Assembly (NCBI RefSeq): GCF_014194695.1
Contig: NZ_JACIAH010000001.1
Span: 992,001-1,056,000, forward strand
Length of the DNA stretch: 64,000 nt
Source: Rhizobium sp. BK399
GTDB lineage: Bacteria; Pseudomonadota; Alphaproteobacteria; Rhizobiales; Rhizobiaceae
Direction: 5' to 3'
Each line of letters starts with the position of its first letter. Position 1 is the first letter of the stretch. Below, piece by piece: positions 34,828-43,278 of the stretch. A program made the translations under genes and the position numbers. Below the pieces are notes generated by a model that saw only the letters and a program-made list of their open reading frames with translations, made no database searches and was not told the origin of the DNA.

Positions 34828-35895
34828 TCATTCCTTCGGCAAGCCGCCCCGTCGCTCAAATGCCGTCTTGCGGATCGTCTCGGCGATCTCCGGACTGCTG
34901 CTCGAGAGCATCTGGAAATCAACGGCGGAGAGCGACAGGAGAGAGACCTCGGTGGCCGCACTGACGGTCGCCGAGCGTGGCTCTCCACTGATCAGTGCCA
35001 TCTCGCCGAAAAAGCTTCCAGTACCGAGTTCGACCGGATGATCGGGCGTCGCAACGCTGACCCGCCCTTCGACGATAAAGAACATCTGATCGCCGACATC
35101 GCCCTTGCGGCAAATCACGGCGCCAGCGGGCACCGTGCGCGGCCGCAGCGCGCGGACGATCTCGATCAGAGCTGCCGAGCCAAGACTCTGAAACAGAGGC
35201 ACGGCGGCGACGAGTTGCCAGTTGCGCACGAAATCCCGACGGCGAACCTCCTCGTAGAAGCCCGTGGCGAGGATACCGGCCCAAAGTGCGAAAATGCCGA
35301 TGCCGCTCATCATCACCAACCCGGCGAGCACCCGCCCAGCCAGGCTTTGGGGGATCTCGTCGCCGTAGCCGGTCGTCGACAGGGTCACGACCGCCCACCA
35401 CATCGCCTGCGGAATGCTGCCGAACTTGTCCGGCTGGATATCCCGCTCAATGACATAACCGGCCACCGACGCGCCGAAGAGAACACTGGCGAAAACCGAC
35501 GTCACGCCGAGGAGGTTGCGGTATTCTTTGACAACCACCTTTGCCATCAACCTGAAGAAGCTCGAGTCCCGCAGCGGCTTGAGAAGCCAGATGGCGCAGT
35601 ACAAGCTCCGATCGCGAGATCCGACGAACAGGAATGCGGCCAGGGGAAGCAGGACCGCAATTACGTCGATCAGCAGAGGTGGTGTTCCGCCCGGCAGGCG
35701 GTGTCGCCGGGACAGCAAGGTGCCGGCCAATTGGAAGACGTAGGCCACCCAGATCGCGACAAGCACAAGCTGGCAGGCGAATCTCGCCTGCGGGGTCAGA
35801 TCCGGTGTCGTAAGCAAAGCCACCATCAGCAGTCCGGTCGCGGCAAGCAGCGCATTGAGTGGCGAGGAAATCTTCGAAAAAGGCACTGCCGACAT
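34828..35895 (-). CDS. Cyclic nucleotide-gated potassium channel (MlotiK1-like)
   Basis: A 355-residue six-helix ion channel with a cytoplasmic cyclic-nucleotide-binding domain. The S1-S4 part occupies about residues 10-130 with few regular Arg repeats. The pore filter is WWAVVTLSTTGYGDEIP (TTGYGD), and S6 is VLAGLVMMSGIGIFALWAGILATGF. The binding domain (about 235-345) ends with the phosphate-binding cassette FFGEMALISGEPRSATVSA, whose Glu and Arg bind cAMP. The length equals that of MlotiK1 of Mesorhizobium as I recall it. The ATG at 35895 follows GGGAGTG; the frame is open 58 codons further without support. It likely conducts K+ in response to cAMP. Confidence 0.93.
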   Translation of the reverse strand: MSAVPFSKISSPLNALLAATGLLMVALLTTPDLTPQARFACQLVLVAIWVAYVFQLAGTLLSRRHRLPGGTPPLLIDVIAVLLPLAAFLFVGSRDRSLYCAIWLLKPLRDSSFFRLMAKVVVKEYRNLLGVTSVFASVLFGASVAGYVIERDIQPDKFGSIPQAMWWAVVTLSTTGYGDEIPQSLAGRVLAGLVMMSGIGIFALWAGILATGFYEEVRRRDFVRNWQLVAAVPLFQSLGSAALIEIVRALRPRTVPAGAVICRKGDVGDQMFFIVEGRVSVATPDHPVELGTGSFFGEMALISGEPRSATVSAATEVSLLSLSAVDFQMLSSSSPEIAETIRKTAFERRGGLPKE

Positions 35896-35949
35896 CAGAC
35901 ACTCCCAACCGCCCCGGCATTTCTCGACAATAGATACGTTGGGGTCGCG

Positions 35950-35976
35950 CGCAAGGGGAGCGTTCAGCCCCTTGCG
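35950..35976. other. Hairpin in the leader of the channel gene
   Basis: Arms CGCAAGGGG and CCCCTTGCG pair perfectly over 9 bp with a 9-nt loop, 55 bp upstream of the channel ATG (read on the minus strand). It may be part of the 5' leader or a terminator for upstream antisense transcription; function unknown. Confidence 0.35.
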
Positions 35977-36134
35977 TTGTTCCGGCACCTCTCGGCCCGG
36001 TGACCGCGCCAAATGCCTCTCGCTGGCATGGCGAATCGTGGTCACCCTTTCACCCGTGGCAACTCCCAATCGACTAAAAACCGCTCGTTAATATTTACGA
36101 GTTAGTAATCTCTCGGAATGAGAGGTTTTCTGTA

Positions 36135-36716
36135 ATGCGTATCCGTACCCTCCCCGTCCTCGTGCTTCTGGCACTTGCTGCCGGTTGTGCAACGGCTCCC
36201 AAACAAACCCGAAACATCTGCGCTGTCTTCGACCAGCGCGACGGAATGTTCACGAGCTGGCAGCGCGCGGCGGAAAAGACGGAGCGTAAATACGGGGTTC
36301 CGGTTCCGATCCTGATGGCGACGATGTACACCGAGTCCGGCTTCCAGCCCTATGCGCGGCCGCCGCGCACCAAGCTGTTCGGCTTCATTCCCTGGACGCG
36401 GCCATCGACGGCCTACGGCTATTCGCAAGCGCTCGACGGCACCTGGGATCACTATCAATCGGCGACCGGGAGCTTCGCTGCCCGCCGCACCAACTTCGCC
36501 GATGCGATCGACTTCATCGGCTGGTACCATTCGCAAAACAGTCAAACGACCGGCATCCCGCTTAACGATGCCTACAACCTCTACCTCGCCTATTATTCCG
36601 GCCCGAAGGGCTACATGCGCGGCGACTGGCGCTCGAATGGGCAACTGCAGAAGACGGCGCAACGATTCAGCAATATGGCGGTGACCTATCAGCAGCAGTT
36701 GCAGGGGTGCAATTGA
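36135..36716 (+). CDS. Lipoprotein lytic transglycosylase (SLT domain)
   Basis: A 193-residue outer-membrane-type lipoprotein. The signal ends in lipobox LALAAGC, so acylated Cys is about residue 19. The mature part is a lysozyme-like SLT domain: PVPILMATMYTESGFQPYARPP carries the catalytic Glu, with AYGYSQALDGTWDHYQ (the GxSQ-like motif) and LYLAYYSGPKGYMRGDWRS (the AYNxG-like motif, here AYYSG). It cleaves peptidoglycan glycan strands to anhydro-muropeptides. The ATG at 36135 follows GAGAGG. It stands alone on this strand, divergent from the channel gene with 239 bp between. Confidence 0.92.
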   Translation: MRIRTLPVLVLLALAAGCATAPKQTRNICAVFDQRDGMFTSWQRAAEKTERKYGVPVPILMATMYTESGFQPYARPPRTKLFGFIPWTRPSTAYGYSQALDGTWDHYQSATGSFAARRTNFADAIDFIGWYHSQNSQTTGIPLNDAYNLYLAYYSGPKGYMRGDWRSNGQLQKTAQRFSNMAVTYQQQLQGCN

Positions 36717-36773
36717 GGTCTCCTCTACCGGGCCAAAGCAGACGCACGCGAAGCTTTTGACAGTATCTCAGTC

Positions 36774-37076
36774 TTAGTCCGGTAGCCGCTGGGCAACCTC
36801 GACAATGTCTCGGGTGCGTGTCGCGCGCCCGCCCCATTTGCCATCAAATTCGTTGCCCGACGATTGAATAGCGACGTTCGCCGCTTCTAAGCTAGAGAAC
36901 TCATAGAAGGCAGTGTGCTTCGAAGGATCGGTTCGGCTCCAGGCGCGCCAGGCCCGGAGTGCCCCGAACGCGCGCAATGCCTCTGGCAGATGGCGATCGT
37001 ACCATCGATCGAAGGAGGCACGATCCGCTTCATTCGGAACATCGGCATGCACGATTAGTAGCGCTTGAGTGGACAT
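36774..37076 (-). CDS. Small EthD/DUF4286-like alpha-beta barrel protein (100 aa)
   Basis: MSTQALLIVHADVPNEADRASFDRWYDRHLPEALRAFGALRAWRAWSRTD continues to AFYEFSSLEAANVAIQS. The pattern of a beta-strand, FDxWYDxHLPE helix and later YEF strand is that of ferredoxin-like dimeric alpha-beta barrel proteins (EthD, DUF4286, Dabb). Members bind or degrade small molecules; this one has no assigned substrate. The ATG at 37074-37076 has an AAGGGG site. It is convergent with the transglycosylase gene and isolated on the other side by a gene-poor stretch. Confidence 0.75.
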   Translation of the reverse strand: MSTQALLIVHADVPNEADRASFDRWYDRHLPEALRAFGALRAWRAWSRTDPSKHTAFYEFSSLEAANVAIQSSGNEFDGKWGGRATRTRDIVEVAQRLPD

Positions 37077-37468
37077 TTTTGGCCCCTTTTCTCAGATCGC
37101 ATATGACCTGAGGCGGTCCGATAAACATACAGGAATTCGGCACTGTTCACGACAACCGGGACGCAGATCGGCCGCCGACCGTGGAGACGTTGCTGATTGC
37201 CTTTGCGACATCATACCGAGCGTACTGCACGATGATCGACTGCGGGATTCAGGGATCTGTCTCGAAGTTCACGGCCGAAATGCTGTGCTTCGTGATCGCC
37301 TAGCTTTAACATCTCGACGACCTAACATCGGCCTCGTAAGCACAGTAAAGGCCGCATGAAACCGCCTTTGCCGAAACAAAATTGGGTTGATCGGCCTATA
37401 TCATCAGTATTGTTTGACAATACATTCGCAGCCATGGGATTCTTCCTGAAATGGAATCAGGAGAATAG
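37077..37468. other. Intergenic region with promoter-like palindrome
   Basis: This 392-bp gap holds no supportable gene. A 96-codon plus-strand frame (37069-37359) lacks a ribosome binding site and domain content. The right end is AT-rich and contains the palindrome at 37407-37423, presumably the promoter of the small gene at 37469. Confidence 0.55.
37407..37423. promoter_or_regulatory. Palindrome overlapping a likely -35 box
   Basis: GTATTGT and ACAATAC are exact complementary arms around TTG. The overlapping TTGACA (37414-37419) resembles a -35 element for the gene starting at 37469, so a repressor bound here could block it. The -10 box is not clear. Confidence 0.45.
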
Positions 37469-37699
37469 ATGGCAGAGCGCTACTTATACGACCACAGCTC
37501 GCACCGGGCCGTCATGTATGAGATTGGCGACTATCTCTATGCCATTTCCGGCAACAAGGCAGAACACTGGATTTCCGGTGATTACATCTTCTGCATGGAA
37601 ACCCAAACGATTTCCTTCTGGATCCTGGGAAAGGACGTCTACGGCCACATCGGTCGCGGCGAACTGACGCGCCAGCCTCTCTATTACTTCGGCGATTAG
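37469..37699 (+). CDS. Small protein, possible 4-fold beta-flower type (76 aa)
   Basis: MAERYLYDHSSHRAVMYEIGDYLYAISGNKAEHWISGDYIFCMETQTISFWILGKDVYGHIGRG contains three to four repeats of an aromatic beta-hairpin unit (a Tyr/Trp followed by a turn and another aromatic), reminiscent of small 4-fold beta-flower proteins. One Cys, no signal peptide, no membrane helix. The ATG at 37469 follows AGGAG. The function is unknown; relatives are often near signalling or defence genes, but no such gene lies beside it here. The family call is tentative. Confidence 0.65.
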   Translation: MAERYLYDHSSHRAVMYEIGDYLYAISGNKAEHWISGDYIFCMETQTISFWILGKDVYGHIGRGELTRQPLYYFGD

Positions 37700-37762
37700 G
37701 ACTGAACCCATAAGCTCAGCGGAAGACGCTGGAGACGGCTTCGAGCTTGGAGCGAACCTTTG

Positions 37763-38413
37763 TCAGCCGGTCGATGCGGCGTTGAAAACCGCCAGTTGAG
37801 CGTCGAACGCACGTTTGTATGCAGCCCGCGCTTCGCCGCGGGTGACATAGGCTGCAAGGTTCGGATACTCGTCCAGCATGCCTGATCCTTTCAACCGGAG
37901 CAGCACCGACACCATCTGCAGGTCGCCCGCGCTGAACTCGCTGTCGAGCCAGTCGGCATCACCAAGTTGGGTAGAGAGTTCGTTCAGTCGCTTGCGAATA
38001 CGTTCGTCGACCATGGACAGGCGCTCCTGATACCAGGGCTTATCGCCTTCCAAAAATCTGGCTGCTTCGCGGTCGACGATCGGCTGCTCCATGGTAGTGA
38101 CCGCGGCAAACATCCAGGTGATTGCGCGCGCCCGAGCGTTCGTGTCGACCGGAAGCAAGCCGGCATGGCGCTGCGCGATATGGAACACGATTGCCCCGGA
38201 CTCGAATAGGACGAGATCGCCTTCTTCATAGCTCGGAATCTGCCCGAACGGTTGAAGCGCAAGGTGTGCGGCTTCCTTCATAGCCTTGAAGGAAAGAAGG
38301 CGCACTTCGTAGGGCTGCCCCACTTCCTCGAGCGCCCAGCGAACGCGCATGTCACGCGCCAAACCTCTGCCGCGATCCGGCGACCGTTCAAAGGCGGTAA
38401 TAGTGATCGTCAT
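37763..38413 (-). CDS. Glutathione S-transferase family protein
   Basis: A 216-residue cytosolic GST. The N-terminal thioredoxin fold holds AFERSPDRGRGLARDMRVRWALEEVGQPYEVRLL, then FGQIPSYEEGDLVLFESGAIVFHIAQRH with the cis-Pro and the Glu-Ser glutathione-gamma-glutamyl contact. The C-terminal helical domain (about 90-205) includes FSAGDLQMVSVLLRLKGSGMLDEYPNLAAYVTRGEARAAYKRAF. The position of the catalytic Ser/Cys is occupied by the SPDRGRG loop, so the mechanism class is not clear. The ATG at 38413 begins MTITITAFERS. It stands alone, about 160 bp downstream of PdeM's 3' end. Confidence 0.93.
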   Translation of the reverse strand: MTITITAFERSPDRGRGLARDMRVRWALEEVGQPYEVRLLSFKAMKEAAHLALQPFGQIPSYEEGDLVLFESGAIVFHIAQRHAGLLPVDTNARARAITWMFAAVTTMEQPIVDREAARFLEGDKPWYQERLSMVDERIRKRLNELSTQLGDADWLDSEFSAGDLQMVSVLLRLKGSGMLDEYPNLAAYVTRGEARAAYKRAFDAQLAVFNAASTG

Positions 38414-38571
38414 TGCTGTTCTCCATAGCTTGTCTGCCTTGAAGACGACGGGCTAAACGAGATTCCGACACCATCCGCGCATTCTTGAGTGCTATCAGCC
38501 GTTATCTGAGGGCGGTCAACGCTCCGATCATAGAGCGAGGCGACTGGCGCACATTCCACCCTTTGGACTTT

Positions 38572-39297
38572 TCACCCGACAAGGTTTCCGAACCTGACGG
38601 AGTAGATCCGGTCCCGCCCGAGAAGATGGGCGATCAGCAGCGTGTGGTCGAACAGGCCCTTCATCGCCTTGTGGCGAAGGTCGAGGCCGCCGGTCATGAC
38701 ACCGAACGCCGGCATCAGCAGGCGGGCGCCATCTGTGGCAAAGCAGGGACGGCGGACGGATTTTTCGCGACGTCGCACGGTCGCTGCCGGATGCAGGTGC
38801 CCGGCGATCTCGCCCTTCTGCAGGCCTCCCCTCGGCTCGTGGCGGAAGGTCAGGCCTCCAGAGTGTATCTCGTCGGCAGACGTGCCCGGCAAATCGACGG
38901 TGCCGTCTGGATCGTGGTTGCCGTTGATCCAGATCCATTCGCGGCCGCGCGCCATTTCCGCAATCAGGCTCCGGAATGCCTCAGGCAGATGCGCCGAGCC
39001 GACGCGGTCGTGGAAATTGTCGCCGAGAGAGACCACCAGCTTCGGGTCGTAGCGGGTGATGACAGCAGAGAGAACCGTCAGTGTCGCCAGCGTGTCGTAG
39101 GGTGGCAGCATCATCCCGCGGCGGGCGAAGGCCGCGCCTTTTTCGAGGTGCAGGTCGGAGACGACGAGGATGCCGGCATCGGGCATGTAGAGCGCGCCGA
39201 GTGGATCACAGACGGCAGCGACGCCATGGACGGAAGTCTCCACGCCTGGCAGCGCAGTCAGTCCGTTCAGTTCACGCGCGAGCGCTAGGCGATTCAT
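38572..39297 (-). CDS. pdeM: Ligase-associated DNA damage response metallophosphoesterase PdeM
   Basis: A 241-residue binuclear metallophosphoesterase. The metal motifs are clear: VVSDLHLEKG (Asp-x-His), SLGDNFHDRVG (Gly-Asp), NGNHDPD (Gly-Asn-His-Asp), then GHLHPAA (Gly-His-x-His). The leading hydrophobic loop VCDPLGALYMPDAGILVVSD is typical of PdeM. It is the nuclease/phosphoesterase that accompanies the ligase-associated DEXH helicase found just upstream, and probably trims DNA ends in repair. The start is the ATG at 39297; a TTG one codon earlier is less likely. It lies 103 bp after the helicase stop, in the same transcription unit by orientation. Confidence 0.92.
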   Translation of the reverse strand: MNRLALARELNGLTALPGVETSVHGVAAVCDPLGALYMPDAGILVVSDLHLEKGAAFARRGMMLPPYDTLATLTVLSAVITRYDPKLVVSLGDNFHDRVGSAHLPEAFRSLIAEMARGREWIWINGNHDPDGTVDLPGTSADEIHSGGLTFRHEPRGGLQKGEIAGHLHPAATVRRREKSVRRPCFATDGARLLMPAFGVMTGGLDLRHKAMKGLFDHTLLIAHLLGRDRIYSVRFGNLVG

Positions 39298-39399
39298 CAA
39301 TCTGGTCAGTCCTTGATTCCTAAAGCGCCTTCATCTTCGAAGGCCTTTGTCTCATGCAATTCCGGATGGTAAGCCGACACGAACCTATCCGGCACCATT

Positions 39400-41910
39400 C
39401 TAGGCCAGCGCCTCGGCGAGCAGGTCGTCGGCGGCTTCTGCCAGCACCGCGTCATGCGCCTCGCCATGCACCGGCTCCTTGCCGATCTCCAGCATGACGG
39501 GAACCGCCAGAGGCGAGATATGGTCGAGCGCACGATGCGTGATGTGACCTTTGATTCGCCTCAGCATATCGCCAAGCCGTGAAATATCCAAAAGCCCGGT
39601 CGCCGCGTCCTGCCGCGTCGCCTGCAGGAGGATGTGATCCGGCTCGTGGGTTCGAAGCACATCGTAGATCAGATCGGCCGAGACCGTGACCTGTCGCCCG
39701 GTCTTTTCCTTGCCCGGGTGACGGCGCTCGATCAAACCGGCAATCACGGCGCAATTGCGGAAGGTGCGTTTCAAGAGAAAGGATTCGTCGAGCCAGCTTT
39801 CGAGATCGTCGCCCAGCATGTCCTCATCGAAGAGGTCAGCGAGGCTGAGCCGGTCGTTCTGGATCATCAGTCCCATGTCCTCGAAGCCCCAGATGCCGAG
39901 CGAATAATCGGTCGCGACGAAGCCGAGCGGCTTGGCGCCGGCCCGCTCGAGCCGGCGCGTCAGCAGCATGCCGAGCGTCTGGTGCGCCAGTCGCCCCTCG
40001 AAGGGATAGATGACCATGTAACAACGGCTGCCGCGCGGGAAGGTCTCGATCAGCAGCTCGTCGCGCTTCGGCAGCATCGATTTTTCCTGCTGGATCGCCA
40101 GCCAGTCGCGCACCTGATCCGGCAGATGGCGCCAGCGATCGGGATCCGCGATCATCGAACGCACTTGATCCGCCAGATAGGTGGAGAGCGGGAACTTGCC
40201 GCCGGCATAGGAGGGGATCTTCGGATCCATCGAGAAGGCTTGGCTGGCGAGCGCCTCGTTCTCGCGGATCCCTTCAAAGCGCAGCACCTTGCCGGAGAAG
40301 ATGAAGGTATCGCCGGGCGACAGCTGCTCGAAGAAATATTCCTCCATCTTGCCGAGCGTCGCGCCACCGCGGCCGATACGCCCGCCTTCGCCACGCTTGA
40401 CCATGCGCAGATTGAGCATCGGGCTCTCGACGATGGTGCCGAGATTGAGCCGGTATTGCTGCGCGACCTGCGGATTGGAAACGCGCCAGCGTCCCTCCTT
40501 GGTCTTGCGGATGCGGGCATAGCGCTCGTAGGTGCGTAGCGCATAGCCCCCCGTCGCGACGAAATCGACGACGCGCTCGAAGGTTTCCCAGGAGAGGTCG
40601 GCGTAAGGCGAAGCGCTGGTGACCTCGTCGTAAAGCTCCAGCATGTCGAAGGGCTCGGCGCAGGCCATGCCGAGCACATGCTGCGCCAGTGCATCGAGCG
40701 CACCCTTGCCGACTGGCGGCGTATCCTGCGCCCCGATATAGTTGGCGTCGAGAGCGGCCTGGCATTCCATCACCTCGAAGCGATTGGCGGGGACGAGGAT
40801 CGCCTTCGACGGTTCATCCATGCGGTGGTTGGCGCGGCCGATGCGCTGGGCAAGCCGCGAGGCGCCTTTCGGCGCACCGACATGGACGACCAGATCGACA
40901 TCGCCCCAGTCGATGCCGAGGTCGAGCGTCGAGGTGGCGACGACAGCGCGCAGCCGGTTGGCCGCCATCGCGGCCTCCACCTTGCGGCGCTGCCCGACAT
41001 CAAGCGAGCCGTGATGCAGGGCGATCGGCAGGTTTTCGTCATTCACTGTCCAGAGTTCCTGGAACAGCATCTCGGCCTGCGACCGGGTGTTGACGAAGAG
41101 CAGTGTCGTCTGGTGTTCGAGGAGCTGCTTGTAGACGTCGGGGATCGCATATTTCGCCGAATGACCGGACCAGGGGATGCGCTCCTCGGTCGACAGGATC
41201 GAAATATCGGGCTTGGCGCCACCTTCGACGATGACAAGGCCTGCATGGTGGTCCTCGCCTTCCCGCTGTGCGACCAGCCACTTCTGCAAGTCCATCGGGT
41301 CGGAGACGGTGGCCGAAAGGCCGATTGTCTGCAGGGCGGGCGCCAGCCTTCGCAGGCGGGCAAGACCGAGCGAGAGCATATGGCCACGCTTCGAGGTCAC
41401 GAGCGAATGCAACTCGTCGAAGACGATATACTTTAGGTCTTTGAAGAAGCGCTCGGCCTCGTTGTTGGCGAGCAGCAACGCCACCTGCTCCGGCGTCGTC
41501 AGCAGAATGTCGGGCGGGTTCAGCTTCTGTCGCTGGCGTTTGGCAACGGGCGTGTCGCCGGTGCGGTTCTCGACCGTAACAGGCAGCCCCATCTCCTCGA
41601 CCGGCTTCATCAGGTTTCGCTCGATATCAACGGCGAGCGCCTTCAGTGGTGAGACGTAGAGCGTGTGGATGCCGGTAAACGCCGAGCCGGGCGGGATCTT
41701 GCCGCGGCGCGTCAGATCGGTCAGCGACGGCAGGAAGCCGGCGAGCGTCTTGCCGGCGCCGGTTGGCGCGATCAGCAGCGTGCTGTCGCCTGCCTCGGCG
41801 CGGGCCAGCAATTCCAGCTGATGGGCACGCGGACGCCATCCCTTGTCCGCGAACCAGCGGGTGAAAGGCGGAGGCAGGGCAACGCGGGCTTCGGAATCGA
41901 TCTGGTCCAC
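39400..41910 (-). CDS. Ligase-associated DNA damage response DEXH-box helicase (Lhr-like)
   Basis: An 836-residue superfamily-2 helicase. Motif I is LLIAPTGAGKTLAGFLPSL, motif II is IVFDELHSL (DELH), motif III is IGLSATV. The second RecA domain has VVATSTLDLGIDWGDVDLVVH and QRIGRANHR. A long C-terminal region holds the winged-helix and Lhr-core domains (FEDMGLMIQNDRLSLADLFDE, ITHRALDHISPLAVPVMLEIGKEPV). Proteins of this length and end form the ligase-associated subfamily that works with an ATP-dependent DNA ligase, an exonuclease and PdeM. Here only PdeM is adjacent; ligase and exonuclease are not in the window. The start is GTG at 41908-41910. Confidence 0.93.
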   Translation of the reverse strand: MDQIDSEARVALPPPFTRWFADKGWRPRAHQLELLARAEAGDSTLLIAPTGAGKTLAGFLPSLTDLTRRGKIPPGSAFTGIHTLYVSPLKALAVDIERNLMKPVEEMGLPVTVENRTGDTPVAKRQRQKLNPPDILLTTPEQVALLLANNEAERFFKDLKYIVFDELHSLVTSKRGHMLSLGLARLRRLAPALQTIGLSATVSDPMDLQKWLVAQREGEDHHAGLVIVEGGAKPDISILSTEERIPWSGHSAKYAIPDVYKQLLEHQTTLLFVNTRSQAEMLFQELWTVNDENLPIALHHGSLDVGQRRKVEAAMAANRLRAVVATSTLDLGIDWGDVDLVVHVGAPKGASRLAQRIGRANHRMDEPSKAILVPANRFEVMECQAALDANYIGAQDTPPVGKGALDALAQHVLGMACAEPFDMLELYDEVTSASPYADLSWETFERVVDFVATGGYALRTYERYARIRKTKEGRWRVSNPQVAQQYRLNLGTIVESPMLNLRMVKRGEGGRIGRGGATLGKMEEYFFEQLSPGDTFIFSGKVLRFEGIRENEALASQAFSMDPKIPSYAGGKFPLSTYLADQVRSMIADPDRWRHLPDQVRDWLAIQQEKSMLPKRDELLIETFPRGSRCYMVIYPFEGRLAHQTLGMLLTRRLERAGAKPLGFVATDYSLGIWGFEDMGLMIQNDRLSLADLFDEDMLGDDLESWLDESFLLKRTFRNCAVIAGLIERRHPGKEKTGRQVTVSADLIYDVLRTHEPDHILLQATRQDAATGLLDISRLGDMLRRIKGHITHRALDHISPLAVPVMLEIGKEPVHGEAHDAVLAEAADDLLAEALA

Positions 41911-41961
41911 GGCGCTAAAGGTAGTGCACCGGCAACCGAAATAGAATGGCGGACCCGCGAA

Positions 41962-43215
41962 CTAGAGGAAGCGATGCGGGTGGAAGGGCTTGGGATCTGC
42001 AAAGGTGTCGTTGCCGGCCATCTGCTCGGCCAGCAGCCGGCCGCTGGCCGGGCCGAGCGTCAGGCCGTGATGGGCGTGACCGAAATTGAACCAGAGGCCG
42101 CGATGGCGGGGCGCCGGGCCGATCACCGGGCGCATGTCAGGCAGGCACGGCCTCAGCCCGAGCCAGGGCGTCGCCTCCACCGGTTCGCCAAGCGGAAAGA
42201 GCTGACGGGCATGGGCCTCATCGCGGCGGAGCTGGATGGTATTTGGCGGCGCATCCGGCGCGGCGAATTCGATGCCTGTCGTCAGGCGGATGCCACGCGC
42301 CATCGGCGCCAGCACGTAGCCGGCTTCCTCGTCGACGACGGAATGGCCGAGCGGCTTGCCCTCGCGCTGCGCATAATGCCGGTGGTAGCCGCGCTTGACC
42401 GCCAGTGGCAGGGGATAGCCGAGCTTGCGGAAGATCAGGCCGGATTGCGGGCCGAGGGCGACGACGACCTCGCCGGCTTCGACGATCTCGCCTTCATCCG
42501 TCGTGATCGACCAGCCGTTCTTCTCCTCGCGCAATGCCGATGCGTCGGCGCGGACCATCTTGCCGCCGGCTGCGGTGAAGAGGTTGGCATAGGCGGTCGT
42601 CAGCGCCTGCGGGTCGGTCACGGTCTTCGGGTCGAGCCAGTGCACGCCGCCAGCGATGCTGCGACCACTCGCGGCGAAAGCGGGCTCGAGCGCCAGAAAC
42701 TCGCTGGCGTCGAGAATGCGGATTGCCAGACCATGGGTAGACAGGCTCTCGGCTTCTGCACGGGCAGCCTCGAAACGGCGCGGGTTCTTGTAGAATGACA
42801 TCCAGCCGCGCTCGCGGATGAGGTCGGAGGCGCCGGCGCGGCCAATCAGCTTGTCGTGCTCGGTGACACTGGCCTCGATCAGCGGCAGGAGCGCCCGTGT
42901 CGCCTTTTCCAGATTGGTCGGCGAGGAATGCCACCAATAGCGCGCCAGCCATTTGGCGATGCGCGGCAGGTAGGCCGGATCGTAACGGACATCCGATGAA
43001 TTGTTCAGCGCATATTTGGCAATGGCGCCGAGCTGCCGCGGAAAGGCGTAGGGAACGACGGAGGAGCGCTCGATCAGCCCGGCATTGCCGTAGCTGGTGC
43101 CGCCGCCCGGCTCGCCGCGATCGGCAAGCACGACGGAGCGGCCGCGATCCTGCAAATGAATGGCCGCACTGACGCCGACAATGCCGGCACCGAGAACGAG
43201 GATATCTGTTTTCAT
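41962..43215 (-). CDS. FAD-dependent amino-acid oxidoreductase (DadA-type D-amino acid dehydrogenase)
   Basis: A 417-residue FAD enzyme of the DAO/glycine oxidase superfamily. The FAD Rossmann motif is ILVLGAGIVGVSAAIHLQDRG, the second strand ends VVLADRGEPGGGTSYGNAGLIERSSV (the GGTSYGNAG loop is the DadA hallmark), and the C-terminal part has PCLPDMRPVIGPAPRHRGLWFNFGHAHHGLTLGPASGRLLAEQM. The likely reaction is membrane-linked oxidation of a D-amino acid or hydroxyproline isomer to the 2-oxo acid. The substrate-binding protein gene 63 bp upstream on the same strand suggests uptake and oxidation of the same amino acid. The ATG at 43215 begins MKTDILVLGAG. Confidence 0.9.
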   Translation of the reverse strand: MKTDILVLGAGIVGVSAAIHLQDRGRSVVLADRGEPGGGTSYGNAGLIERSSVVPYAFPRQLGAIAKYALNNSSDVRYDPAYLPRIAKWLARYWWHSSPTNLEKATRALLPLIEASVTEHDKLIGRAGASDLIRERGWMSFYKNPRRFEAARAEAESLSTHGLAIRILDASEFLALEPAFAASGRSIAGGVHWLDPKTVTDPQALTTAYANLFTAAGGKMVRADASALREEKNGWSITTDEGEIVEAGEVVVALGPQSGLIFRKLGYPLPLAVKRGYHRHYAQREGKPLGHSVVDEEAGYVLAPMARGIRLTTGIEFAAPDAPPNTIQLRRDEAHARQLFPLGEPVEATPWLGLRPCLPDMRPVIGPAPRHRGLWFNFGHAHHGLTLGPASGRLLAEQMAGNDTFADPKPFHPHRFL

Positions 43216-43235
43216 CGGATGGACTTGGTCAAAGG

Positions 43236-43260
43236 GCGCGGAGGCTTTCGGCCTCCGCGC
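43236..43260 (-). terminator. Strong intercistronic hairpin between binding-protein and oxidase genes
   Basis: Arms GCGCGGAGGC and GCCTCCGCGC pair over 10 bp with a 5-nt loop, in the 63-bp gap between the two genes. Such hairpins commonly stabilise the upstream binding-protein mRNA or partly terminate, lowering downstream expression. No U-tract is present. Confidence 0.55.
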
Positions 43261-43278
43261 GATTGGATCGGCACGCGA

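Noticed and set aside
37069..37359. A 96-codon plus-strand frame in the gap before the small beta-repeat gene
   Set aside because: No ribosome binding site, no recognisable fold, and it starts inside the opposite-strand gene's first codons.
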